A stretch of DNA of 64,000 bases, taken from an uncultured Bacteroidales bacterium (GTDB lineage Bacteria > Bacteroidota > Bacteroidia > Bacteroidales > UBA932). Each line of letters begins with the position of its first letter. Position 1 is the first letter of the stretch. Below the pieces are notes generated by a model. It saw only the letters and a list, made by a program, of their open reading frames with translations. It searched no databases and was not told the DNA's origin. The stretch spans positions 1 through 64,000 of the forward strand of contig CALUTY010000010.1 in the NCBI GenBank assembly GCA_944323825.1, written 5' to 3'. The translations under genes and the position numbers were made by a program. Shown piece after piece: positions 55,916 through 64,000 of this stretch.

Positions 55916-57577
55916 CTATTCGGCTGCGGCTGCTCCATATCCCGGATTCTGATGAAGTTCAGGATTCGAAGCAAGTTCGGATGCAGGAATGGCAAATATG
56001 TTCATGTGAGAATCAAAGCCCTGGCCTCTGTAGTTGTCTCCGCCCTTATATGTCCAAGTGAACGTATTTGAGTTGAACAGGCCGTAGCGGATGAGGTCCG
56101 TGCGGCGGTGTCCCTCCCAGAGAAGCTCGCGGAATCTCTCTGCGACGAGCCAGTCCTGAGTGATGCTTGAAGGGGCACTCACACCTGCCCTTGCGCTGAG
56201 TTCCTGAATGTACCGCATGGCAGGAGAAGCATCTCCGAGTTCCATGCAGGCTTCCGCATAGATGAGGTAGATCTCGCCGAGCCTTATCATCGGATAGTCG
56301 ATGTCACTGTATGCCTTTGTCTGGGCTGTGGAGGCAAAATCCCCGCTTGACTGTCCGTGAGGCACATTGTTGAACTTGAGGCAGCTCCATCCGTTGAGGA
56401 ACACATACAGGGCATCCTCCATGGACTCTTTCCTTCCGTTGATATAGAACACTTCTGCTCTCTTGTCTCCATTGCTGACTGTATATGTGCCATCGGTATA
56501 GTTCGGGTCCGCTATCTCAAAGTATTTTGAAAGCTCCTCGTAAGGTACTCTGATACCGGCCCAGCCGGCATTCACTCCGTTAGGAAAAGTACCGACATCG
56601 GTCGAGGCGATGGCGGCAAGGGTGAGATATGATGTTCCTCCGTATGACTGCGTCTGTTCCGCATTGTACGACACTGCCCACAGCATCTCATCCTTTGCGT
56701 CCTGATTCTCTCCGTTGTCACCCCTGAAAAGGTCGGCATAGTTGTCGCAGAGTGAATATCCCATATTGAATATTGCCTCGCAGGCTGTCTTTGCTTCAGC
56801 CCATCTGGCCGTGCCTGTATAAACCTCGGCATTCAGATACATGCGGGCGAGAAGTCCCTGTACGGAACCCTTGTCCGCACGCGGATAGTTGGACTTTGCG
56901 GCAGGCATTGCACTCTGGTCCGATGCCAGATAAGTGAGTTCTTCGATACAATAGTTGAACACATCTGTCCTGGAGGACTGCTTAGGATTGATTCCGCCCC
57001 CGAAAGGAGAATCCTCAGTGGTGAAAGGCACATCTCCGAACGTGTCAAGAGCCATCCAGTAGAAATATGCACGGAGGAAGCGGGCCTCGTCCCTGAACTG
57101 CTGGATCTTGGCACGGACATCATCAGGAACGCCCCTGTCGTCAAGCCTGTCCTGGGACGTCTGACGCAGAAACTCGTTCACATATGCGATGCCCTGGAGG
57201 GTACGCACATACACTGCATATGTGGCGTCATTGTCGGCATCCGACCATGTGTTGGTGTTGAGGGCACGTACCCATGCATCATTCTCCCATGCGCATTTCG
57301 CCTCGTCCGTAGTCACCACCTGAGTTGACCAGAATGCCCTGATGAGCTCTGAGGCACCGCCGTCGCTCACCTGAAGGTCCGTGGTCTCATTGGAGACGAA
57401 ATGGAAATATATCTTGGTCAGACCGGAAAGATAGCCGGCCTCATCCTGGCCATAGACGGTCTCAGAGACGGCATCGGATTCGTTAAGAGGCAGCGTGTTG
57501 AGGTCCCCGATGCAGGATGTCGCCATGAGGGCCATTCCCGCCGCCAGCGCTGCCGCTGATCTCATATTGAATTTCAT
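55916..57577 (-). CDS. susD: SusD/RagB-family glycan-binding lipoprotein
   Basis: A 553-residue outer-membrane lipoprotein (MATSC, Cys22) with the SusD fold: N-terminal TPR-like helices, a central ligand-facing region, and the C-terminal SusD/RagB segment with FRELLWEGHRRTDLIRYG. It forms the lid of the SusC transporter and binds the incoming glycan. It lies 12 bases after susC. The glycan cannot be read from SusD itself but is set by the amylases in the operon. Confidence 0.95.
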   Translation of the reverse strand: MKFNMRSAAALAAGMALMATSCIGDLNTLPLNESDAVSETVYGQDEAGYLSGLTKIYFHFVSNETTDLQVSDGGASELIRAFWSTQVVTTDEAKCAWENDAWVRALNTNTWSDADNDATYAVYVRTLQGIAYVNEFLRQTSQDRLDDRGVPDDVRAKIQQFRDEARFLRAYFYWMALDTFGDVPFTTEDSPFGGGINPKQSSRTDVFNYCIEELTYLASDQSAMPAAKSNYPRADKGSVQGLLARMYLNAEVYTGTARWAEAKTACEAIFNMGYSLCDNYADLFRGDNGENQDAKDEMLWAVSYNAEQTQSYGGTSYLTLAAIASTDVGTFPNGVNAGWAGIRVPYEELSKYFEIADPNYTDGTYTVSNGDKRAEVFYINGRKESMEDALYVFLNGWSCLKFNNVPHGQSSGDFASTAQTKAYSDIDYPMIRLGEIYLIYAEACMELGDASPAMRYIQELSARAGVSAPSSITQDWLVAERFRELLWEGHRRTDLIRYGLFNSNTFTWTYKGGDNYRGQGFDSHMNIFAIPASELASNPELHQNPGYGAAAAE

Positions 57578-57589
57578 TGTTCGTTCGGT

Positions 57590-60500
57590 TTAGAAGTTAA
57601 TGTTCAGACGGAAAGAATATGTACGCGGACGCGGCCAGATGGAGCGGTCAATACCGTTCACATTAGGCACCTCAGGATCGACTCCGCTGTAGCCCGTGAT
57701 CACAAACACGTTCTGCACCGCGAAGGCGAGCCTTATGTCGGTCTCCCATTTCCCTATGCCTCGGAACGTGTATCCGAGGTTCACATCATCAAGACGGAAG
57801 AAGGAGGCGTTCTCAAGGAACATGTCCGAATACCACTGCTCCCCGCTGTTGGCTGCGGTGAAGCCTGTCTCTGTGACGACCGTGGCGAAGTTCGGCAGAT
57901 TGCCGGCATTCACATCGAGGTTGGAAGTGGAGTTGGCCGAGGCAAAGTCGTTGAATACCCAGTTGCCGACAGAGCCATGTCCGTTGAGGCCGAAGTCCCA
58001 ATTCTTATATGAGAGCTTTATGTTGAGTCCGTAGAAAAAGTCCGGATTAGGGCTCTTGCCTGTCATGTAGCGGTCAGCCTGTGTGATGGAGCCGTCGCCG
58101 TCCCTGTCCACAAGGGCGTTCTGCACCGGATTGCCCTCGCTGTCATACACCTGCTGGAAAGTATAGAAGGTGTATGGGGCATAGCCTACCATGTGTCTCT
58201 GGAGCATGTTTCCTGTTCCTTTCGTGATTCCTCCTGTCTGGATGGAATATGTAGGGTCATCGGTATTGTTCAGCTTGGTGAACTTGGTGTCCTGGAAAGT
58301 ACCGTTGAAGCCGATGGATAGGTTCCAGTCATCAGTCTGCACAGGGATGAAGTTGAGGGCGAACTCGATACCCTTGTTCCTCATCGAACCGATGTTGGTG
58401 AGGACAGTGTTGCCGAAGTTGGAGCCCATAGGGGTGATGACGCTGTTCAGGAGGTCCTTGGTGTCCCTGATGTAGGCATCCACGCTACCGGTGATCCGGT
58501 CATTCAGGAATCCGAAGTCGAGACCGACGTTATAGGTAGTGGTTGTCTCCCACTTGATGTTAGGATCATAGGCCTGAGGGGTCAGGTAGAACATGTACCC
58601 GTCAGAACCCATGTTGTACTGATGGTACACGTCCGTAGACATCGAGTAGCGGGCAAGATAAGGATAGTTGGAGCCTATCTCCTGCTGTCCGGTCTGTCCG
58701 GCGCTGAGACGGAGCTTGAGCTGGGTCACCGGCCTCACATATTTCAGGAAAGACTCCTCCTTGATGTTCCATGCGAATGCGCCTGACGGGAAAAGACCCC
58801 AGCGGGTGTCAGGAGAGAAGCGGGAAGAGGCATCGTCACGGAGGGTGAATGTGAAGAGATACCTTGAATCAATGGAATAGTTGATACGCCCGTAGAATGA
58901 GATGAGGTAGCTTTCCTGATTGTTGAACGGATAGCGGGAATCCTCTCCCTTCTGTTCTCCTGTCTCATTGAAATATGTCACTGAACGGTCAGAGCTGAAG
59001 AAATGCTGCCAAGAGTATCCGGCCATCACATCAAGATGGTGCATGCCCCATTCTTTGTTGAAGTTGGCATAGAATTCAAGCACCTGGTTGCGGCGGAAAT
59101 TCGTGGTTTCCGTGTACTGTCCCCAACCTCTTGCCTCAGTGTCGGAATAGGCCTGGAACGAGCCAGGGTTCACACCGTCATACACATTGGCGTTGGAGAT
59201 ATCCATTCCGAGGCTGAGATTGAACCTGAGGGCCTCGAAACCATGTACCTTATAGTCAATCTGGGCATTTCCGATGAAACGCAGGGCATTGACATAGTTG
59301 TTCCTGTCATACAGGAGCGAAAGAGGGCCGGCGCCGAGAAGCGTGTTCGGAGTGAAGCTCTCGCCTCTGCCTTCTCCATAGTTCCAGAAACCGTTGGTGG
59401 TGCTGTAGTCAATGGAGCCGTCCTCATTTCTCCAATATGGATCCTGCGTCGGGTTGAAGAAAGCCGCAGAGCCGACAACTCCTCCGTCTGCATATTTCTG
59501 GTGCGTGTACACACCCTTGGCGTTGAGGTTGACGGTGAGGTGCTTGTCGAAGAAGTTAGGAGAAAGGCTGAGGTCGAGGGTCCCCCTGTCATATTTTGAA
59601 GTCTCAAGTGTTCCCTGCTGTCCCGTGTAACCGATTGAAGCCCTGTAAGGCATTCTTTCATTGACATTTCCGAGCACGCTGACATTATGGTCATGCGATA
59701 TGGCCGTGCGGAAGATAAGGTCCTGCCAGTCAGTATCAACGGTTCCCATCTTGGAATGCACATAATCACCTACGGCAGTCCCCGGCACGAATGTCTGGTC
59801 CACATAGCTGCGGAACTCTGACGGAGACATCACCGGAAGGTCCTTGGAGTTGGTCTGGACGCTCACGCTTCCGCTGTACGAGACCTGAGGCTTGTTGCCG
59901 CGGCCCTTCTTTGTCGTGATTATGATGACGCCATTGGATGCACGGGAGCCATAGATGGCCGCCGAGGAAGCGTCCTTCAGTACTGAGAATGACTCGATGT
60001 CGTTAGGATTGAGCGTTTCAAGAGGGTTGGCCATTCCAGTGCCGCCGTCCACAGCGATAGGCACTCCGTCTATCACGAAGAGAGGGTCATTGGACGCGTT
60101 GAGCGAAGCGGCGCCGCGGATACGGATCGTGGAGTTGGAGCTCGGACCGCCGTCTCCAGGAATCACATACAGGCCCGGCACCTTGCCCTTGAGCAGATCC
60201 TGCGTGGTGGTCACTGCGCCTCTGTTGAGCTCATCTGTCTTGATGGCAGTGATGGAGCCGGTCATGTCTTTCTTCTTGACCGTACCATAACCGATGACGA
60301 CGACATCTTCAAGCATTTCGCTGTCTTCCTGGAGCATCACTTTCCCCGGAAGAGAAGATGCCGTATATGTCAATGTCTTATAGCCGATGCAGCTGATTTC
60401 GACGACAGCCGAAGGGCCGGATACGGTCAGAGAATACTCTCCGTCAAGTCCTGTCGACGTGCCGTTGGAAGTCCCCTGCTCCATGATCGTCGCCCCGATT

Positions 60501-60619
60501 ACAGGCCCCACCTGATCAGACACGACGCCTTTTACCTCATACCCGCTCTGAGCGGATACGGGCGGGGTAAAGACGCAGAAAAGCATCAGTCCCGCAAATA
60601 AGGATAAAATTCTGTTCAT
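57590..60619 (-). CDS. susC: SusC/RagA-family TonB-dependent outer-membrane transporter
   Basis: A 1009-residue TonB-dependent receptor that imports oligosaccharides. After the signal peptide (about 1-24) come a carboxypeptidase-regulatory-like beta domain (about 30-105), the plug with the VVIGYGTVKKKDMTGSI signature, and a large beta-barrel ending in the aromatic strand FRLNINF. There is no N-terminal STN domain, so it is not part of a sigma/anti-sigma relay. I take the ATG at 60619, which starts the signal peptide. It lies 34 bases after the permease gene. Confidence 0.96.
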   Translation of the reverse strand: MNRILSLFAGLMLFCVFTPPVSAQSGYEVKGVVSDQVGPVIGATIMEQGTSNGTSTGLDGEYSLTVSGPSAVVEISCIGYKTLTYTASSLPGKVMLQEDSEMLEDVVVIGYGTVKKKDMTGSITAIKTDELNRGAVTTTQDLLKGKVPGLYVIPGDGGPSSNSTIRIRGAASLNASNDPLFVIDGVPIAVDGGTGMANPLETLNPNDIESFSVLKDASSAAIYGSRASNGVIIITTKKGRGNKPQVSYSGSVSVQTNSKDLPVMSPSEFRSYVDQTFVPGTAVGDYVHSKMGTVDTDWQDLIFRTAISHDHNVSVLGNVNERMPYRASIGYTGQQGTLETSKYDRGTLDLSLSPNFFDKHLTVNLNAKGVYTHQKYADGGVVGSAAFFNPTQDPYWRNEDGSIDYSTTNGFWNYGEGRGESFTPNTLLGAGPLSLLYDRNNYVNALRFIGNAQIDYKVHGFEALRFNLSLGMDISNANVYDGVNPGSFQAYSDTEARGWGQYTETTNFRRNQVLEFYANFNKEWGMHHLDVMAGYSWQHFFSSDRSVTYFNETGEQKGEDSRYPFNNQESYLISFYGRINYSIDSRYLFTFTLRDDASSRFSPDTRWGLFPSGAFAWNIKEESFLKYVRPVTQLKLRLSAGQTGQQEIGSNYPYLARYSMSTDVYHQYNMGSDGYMFYLTPQAYDPNIKWETTTTYNVGLDFGFLNDRITGSVDAYIRDTKDLLNSVITPMGSNFGNTVLTNIGSMRNKGIEFALNFIPVQTDDWNLSIGFNGTFQDTKFTKLNNTDDPTYSIQTGGITKGTGNMLQRHMVGYAPYTFYTFQQVYDSEGNPVQNALVDRDGDGSITQADRYMTGKSPNPDFFYGLNIKLSYKNWDFGLNGHGSVGNWVFNDFASANSTSNLDVNAGNLPNFATVVTETGFTAANSGEQWYSDMFLENASFFRLDDVNLGYTFRGIGKWETDIRLAFAVQNVFVITGYSGVDPEVPNVNGIDRSIWPRPRTYSFRLNINF

Positions 60620-60653
60620 AGGAATGTGTTGATTGTTAATAATTATATGGTTT

Positions 60654-61970
60654 TCAGCATTTTTCGCCTCTACCCACAAAAGCGGTGGACACTGCGGCCA
60701 GCAGCATGAACACTCCCGCGAGGGCGAGCATCCAGACGGCCTGCGAGCCGAAGATCCATTTGACTATGAGGCCGCCAGTGAGGCCTATGACTATCTGTGG
60801 TATGGTTATAGTGAAATTGAATATGCCCATGTATGCTCCCATGCTGGCAGCCTGCACGTCGCGGGAGAGGATGGAATAAGGCATGGCGAGGATGCCGGCC
60901 CAGGCAATGCCTATGCCAACCATCGGAAGCATCATCAGATACTGGTTGTGGACAAGCAGCAGGCCTCCGAAGCCGAGAGCCCCGCAGAGGAGGCAGGCTG
61001 CGTAGACGGCCTTGTTGCCATAGCGCGCGGCTATGCGGCTGAGGAAGATGGAGACGATGCAGGCCGGTATCGGATAGATGCCGTTGAGCACTCCGACCCA
61101 GGTCTGCGTGGCACCTGCGGAAAGCACTTCGCCCGTGACCGGATCGGTGACCACCCCGGTGATGGCAGGCTTGAGATAGGTCCACATCAGGAAAAGGGCA
61201 GCCCATGAGAAGAACTGGGTCACACCGAGCTGGAGCATCACCTTCGGAATGTTTCTCATGAGTGTGAGGAAGCCGGGCTTCTTCTCCGCTGCGGCGGATT
61301 TTTCAGGGAGACCGTTATATTCGGCAAATTCCTTCGGAGGATATTCCTTTGTCTTGAACACTGTGACGAGCACCGTCAGAAGCAGGATAACTCCGCCGGC
61401 ATAATACGAATAGGCGATGTGCTTCGAGACCTGGCCCGGGACAGCCTCGTCCGAAACGCCCAGCCATGTCATCACCAACGGCAGGAAAGCCCCGATGACG
61501 GCGCCGAGATTGATCAGGAAAGTCTGGACCACATATCCCTCGGTCTTCTGCGAGTCATCCAGCATGTCCGCCACGAGGGCGCGGAACGGCTGCATCGTCA
61601 CATTGAAGGAGAGGTCCATGAAAAGGAGGATGAACGCGCCCATCGCCAGAGGAGCTATCGCCAGAAGCGTAGGGCAGTTAGGCATCAGGAGGAGGGCTAT
61701 GGTGGAGATGACGGCACCGCCCAGAATGTAAGGCATGCGCCTGCCGAAGCGTGTCCATGTCCCGTCAGAGAACATGCCGACAATCGGTTGTATCACCATG
61801 CCGGCAAGAGGGGCCGCCAGCCAGAAATAGCTGAGATGGCTCACATCGGCTCCGAGAGATTCGAATATCGACGAAGTGTTGGAATTCTGGAGAGAATATC
61901 CTATCTGCACCCCGAGGAAACCGAAACTCAGATTCCATATCTGCCAGAATGACAATTTTGGTTTCTTCAT
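60654..61970 (-). CDS. MFS sugar permease (maltose/oligosaccharide, SLC45/GPH-like)
   Basis: A 438-residue inner-membrane permease with about 12 helices. The opening LSFWQIWNLSFGFLGVQIGYSLQ and the R-F-G-R-R-M-P-Y loop after the second helix fit the maltose/sucrose transporter group related to SLC45. As first gene of the starch operon it should carry maltose or maltooligosaccharides into the cytosol. I take the ATG at 61970; a frame open to 62336 crosses both promoters and the divergent gene and is not credible. Confidence 0.9.
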   Translation of the reverse strand: MKKPKLSFWQIWNLSFGFLGVQIGYSLQNSNTSSIFESLGADVSHLSYFWLAAPLAGMVIQPIVGMFSDGTWTRFGRRMPYILGGAVISTIALLLMPNCPTLLAIAPLAMGAFILLFMDLSFNVTMQPFRALVADMLDDSQKTEGYVVQTFLINLGAVIGAFLPLVMTWLGVSDEAVPGQVSKHIAYSYYAGGVILLLTVLVTVFKTKEYPPKEFAEYNGLPEKSAAAEKKPGFLTLMRNIPKVMLQLGVTQFFSWAALFLMWTYLKPAITGVVTDPVTGEVLSAGATQTWVGVLNGIYPIPACIVSIFLSRIAARYGNKAVYAACLLCGALGFGGLLLVHNQYLMMLPMVGIGIAWAGILAMPYSILSRDVQAASMGAYMGIFNFTITIPQIVIGLTGGLIVKWIFGSQAVWMLALAGVFMLLAAVSTAFVGRGEKC

Positions 61971-61997
61971 TTCCGTGTCATCAATTAATGTGTCCGG

Positions 61998-62029
61998 CAA
62001 AACTAAACAATGGCACACTCCTCTAAAAA
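61998..62029 (-). promoter_or_regulatory. Promoter of the starch operon
   Basis: Minus-strand TAGTTTTG (61998-62005) matches TAnnTTTG. At the -33 position is only TTTTT (62025-62029), a poor match, as expected for an activator-dependent promoter. The LytTR-type direct repeat begins eight bases further upstream. Confidence 0.6.
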
Positions 62030-62036
62030 TCATGAG

Positions 62037-62068
62037 CGACGAGCGGAGAGAAACATCCGACGAACGGA
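62037..62068. promoter_or_regulatory. Putative LytTR-regulator binding site (direct repeat, 21-base period)
   Basis: CGACGAGCGGA (62037-62047) and CGACGAACGGA (62058-62068) differ at one base and are 21 bases apart start to start, two helical turns. LytTR regulators bind paired direct repeats of about 9-11 bases with this period. The site lies just upstream of the weak -33 region of the starch operon and about 30 bases upstream of the kinase promoter. Confidence 0.6.
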
Positions 62069-62097
62069 AATATTTTCGGGATGAAATCCAAATGATT

Positions 62098-62128
62098 TTT
62101 GCACCTCTTCCGAAAAATCGTAAATTTG
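62098..62128 (+). promoter_or_regulatory. Promoter of the LytS/LytTR genes
   Basis: TTTG (62098-62101) and TAAATTTG (62121-62128) are separated by 19 bases, a full consensus match, 17 bases before the ATG at 62146. Confidence 0.75.
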
Positions 62129-62145
62129 GTATCATATTCCGCATA

Positions 62146-63589
62146 ATGATGAAAACACCCGGAGCAAACGGCATAATACATATTTTCGCGCTGCTGCATC
62201 TTGCAGTGGCTCTTCTGTGCAGATACTCCGGCATAATGGACGAGATCTGGCTGACCCTGCTCACCATCACCATGGTCGTCCTCATCGGCATAAGGCTGCA
62301 GGTCAAGGTGGAGCTTATCGTAGCAAGCGTCATCATAATAAATCTGATAGGCTACTTCCTCGGAGTGTACGGAGCCAGGCTGATTGCACTCGTCTCCACC
62401 TCCGAACTCTTAACCCATTCGCTCGCCACATTCGTCACCACCGAAATCATCGGATGGGGCACATACGGATTCATGAGGATATTCCGCAAGGATTCCGGAA
62501 AAAAGTCCGCAGGCGTCTTAAAGGCTGCCCCCCCCCGGCAATCTGAGGAAAGAGCATTTCCTGTGGCTATTCGCGGCATTGGCCCTTGTCCTGATGTTCA
62601 GGGCCGCACTCACCTTCCTGTTTTCCTCAGACAGGATTCCTGACGGCAATGTCATCCGGATGGCAGGAACTCTCATGTCCCACTCTGCCGTCCTTGCCGT
62701 GGGACTATGCCTCATTGTATTGACAGTAAGATATATACGACTTAAGTGCCGACATTGGAGCCCGATGGCAAAGACCGCCGCCATAGCATCGGCCCTGATA
62801 CTGATGGCTGCAGGGACAGCTTTCCTCACAGGAATGGACTATCCTCAGGGCCACGGACAGGAAGAGCTGTCCATGCACAGGTTCTCGCAGCTTTTCGTCA
62901 TAACCCTGGCCATGGACCTCATAATGTATTCGGCAGTCTACATCATAGATTACGCATTGGCCACAAGGGCAGCAATGTACGAAGAACGCAGCAAGGCAAG
63001 CCAGGCCCGTTTCCAGTATGCCAAGCTCAAACAGCAGGTCAATCCGCATTTCCTTTTCAACTCGCTGAACATCCTTGACTGCATGGTACAGGAGGGGCAG
63101 ACGGAACAGGCCAGCGCATTCATCCACAAGCTCGCCGGAATCTACCGTTACATGCTCCGCAACGATGAGAAGACGGTACTCCTGCAGGATGAGATGAAAT
63201 TCGTGGGAATGTATGTGGACCTTCTGAAAGAAAGGTTTTCGGACGGGTTCAAGGTAATCACCGAAATCCCTGAAGACATCGGCCGCCAGAAGCTTGTGAT
63301 ACCATGCTCGGTACAGATGCTCATAGAGAATGCCATCAAGCACAATCAGGTGGGAGGCAAGGAGCCTCTCGTCATCAGAATCACCACGGACGGTGAAGCG
63401 CTCACAGTCACCAACAACCTGAGGCCCAAACTTAACGGGAGTGAATCTACCAAGGTGGGGCTGAACTACCTCCGTGAACAATACAGATACCTTTACGGGA
63501 AAAATGTGGAAACTTATTCCGACAACACACAATACAGGGTCAGCATCCCACTGACAGAAAACCAGGATGTACGGAGAGTCCGGGAATGA
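62146..63589 (+). CDS. LytS-family sensor histidine kinase, frame broken at a run of nine C
   Basis: Two overlapping frames together encode one kinase of about 480 residues. The first (from 62146) gives several membrane helices, then leaves frame after a C9 run at 62528-62536 and stops at 62643 (165 residues). The second continues from the same point with more membrane helices, then the His_kinase domain (NPHFLFNSLN, phospho-acceptor His) and an ATPase region with IENAIKHN, ending at 63589. With eight C the join reads KAAPPGNLRKEH with no gap; eleven C also restores frame. The gene may be phase-variable, slippage-decoded, or the run miscounted. The response regulator follows after 51 bases. 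Confidence 0.85.
62528..62536 (+). repeat. C9 homopolymer inside the sensor kinase gene
   Basis: Nine consecutive C at the exact frame break. Loss of one C rejoins the two halves of the kinase. It is the only such long C run I noticed in a coding sequence of this window. Confidence 0.9.
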
Positions 63590-63640
63590 CCCTCCGCCCA
63601 CATATACCGCAACACCGAAATCTATAACCGGCAGCACAAG

Positions 63641-64000
63641 ATGAATGTACTGATAGTTGAAGACGAAGCAATGGCAAGAAGAAGCCTTGCCAATACCCTT
63701 AAAAGGCTTTACCCTGAGATGGACATAGTCGGGGAGACAGGCTCTGTGACCGAGACCCTGGAATGGCTCGGCAATCCCGCCAACAGGGCCGACATAATAT
63801 TCATGGATGTGGAACTTTCTGACGGAAGCTGCTTTGAGATATTCCGCCAGGCGGACATAAAGTCCAAGGTGATAATGACCACTGCATACGACAGCTATGC
63901 GGTCAAGGCATTTGAAGTGGAGAGCATCGACTATCTCCTGAAGCCCATTGAAGAGTCCGACCTGAAAAGAGCCGTGGAGCGGTGCAGGGCAAGGATTGCC
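63641..64000 (+). CDS. LytTR-family response regulator (N-terminal part, cut by window end)
   Basis: The first 120 residues are a receiver domain: acidic pocket Glu7-Asp8, phospho-acceptor Asp56 in IIFMDVELSDG, the conserved Thr in MTTAYD and Lys in LLKPI. The receiver's SIDYLLKPI phrase and the LytS-type partner kinase upstream predict a C-terminal LytTR DNA-binding domain beyond the window. It lies 51 bases after the kinase and should be co-transcribed. Its likely target is the direct repeat at 62037-62068. Confidence 0.88.
   Translation, partial: MNVLIVEDEAMARRSLANTLKRLYPEMDIVGETGSVTETLEWLGNPANRADIIFMDVELSDGSCFEIFRQADIKSKVIMTTAYDSYAVKAFEVESIDYLLKPIEESDLKRAVERCRARIA

Noticed and set aside
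61876..62145. A longer N-terminus for the sensor kinase, starting at 61876
   Set aside because: It would run through the divergent permease gene start, both promoters and the direct repeat; homology-like sequence begins only at the ATG at 62146, just after a consensus promoter.
61971..62336. A 122-residue N-terminal extension of the starch-operon permease
   Set aside because: The extension is antisense to the kinase gene, crosses the promoter, and does not resemble a permease; the protein clearly begins at MKKPKLSFW (61970).

Overview
The window reads as a chromosomal stretch of an anaerobic, fermentative member of the Bacteroidota, most likely order Bacteroidales; I cannot name a genus. The reasons are a SusC/SusD-type glycan locus, an Rnf complex in the order B-C-D-G-E-A, pyruvate formate-lyase, Bacteroidota-style promoters (TTTG about 20 bases upstream of TAnnTTTG), scarce Shine-Dalgarno sites, and Bacteroidota-typical families such as the nucleoside kinase with a ThrRS-like N-terminus.

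Layout. 1-1311: an IS4-family insertion sequence with both inverted repeats. 1429-6975 (minus): M3 peptidase lipoprotein, nitroreductase, long-chain acyl-CoA ligase, deoxynucleoside kinase. 7145-14253 (plus): acyltransferase, metallo-beta-lactamase hydrolase, uvrA, nucleoside kinase, exported deoxyribosyltransferase-like protein. 14317-26459 (minus): a nearly gapless run of 14 genes (two M23 peptidases, MerR, Nif3, zinc-ribbon coiled coil, dnaB, DUF3108, rseC, rnfBCDGEA), ending in a strong terminator next to a relic of a chloramphenicol-acetyltransferase-like gene. 26612-34764 (plus): alaS, an in-frame LptF-Fmt fusion, thiamine pyrophosphokinase, ilvA, ilvE. 34830-42798: nucleoside/sugar permease (minus), tgt and lptG (plus), GIN-domain lipoprotein, second M3 peptidase and a zinc-ribbon protein (minus), short SSB (plus). 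42949-46358 (minus): pflA and pflB, separated by 450 bases packed with palindromic elements. 46564-61970 (minus): an eight-gene alpha-glucan (starch) operon. 62146-64000 (plus): a LytS/LytTR two-component system divergent from that operon; the regulator runs off the window.

The starch locus is the best-integrated system. An inner-membrane sugar permease, SusC, SusD and a SusE-like lipoprotein, then a probably surface-exposed SusG-like amylase (BACON domain, inserted binding domain), two GH13 lipoproteins and a GH97 alpha-glucosidase form one operon with a promoter at one end and a terminator at the other. Next to the operon's promoter is an 11-base direct repeat with exactly 21 bases start to start, the arrangement LytTR regulators bind. 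The divergent sensor kinase is broken by a run of nine C; eight C would restore one continuous kinase. Together these suggest a starch locus controlled by a LytTR regulator, possibly switched by slippage in the sensor gene. This is inference from sequence and needs read-level and binding data.

Other points of interest are the LptF-Fmt fusion, loss of the zinc cysteines in Tgt, a branched palindromic element after pflB, hairpins between genes of the starch operon, and the same 13-base palindrome (CAAAACnGTTTTG) at two promoters. I saw no tRNA, rRNA, CRISPR array or prophage.
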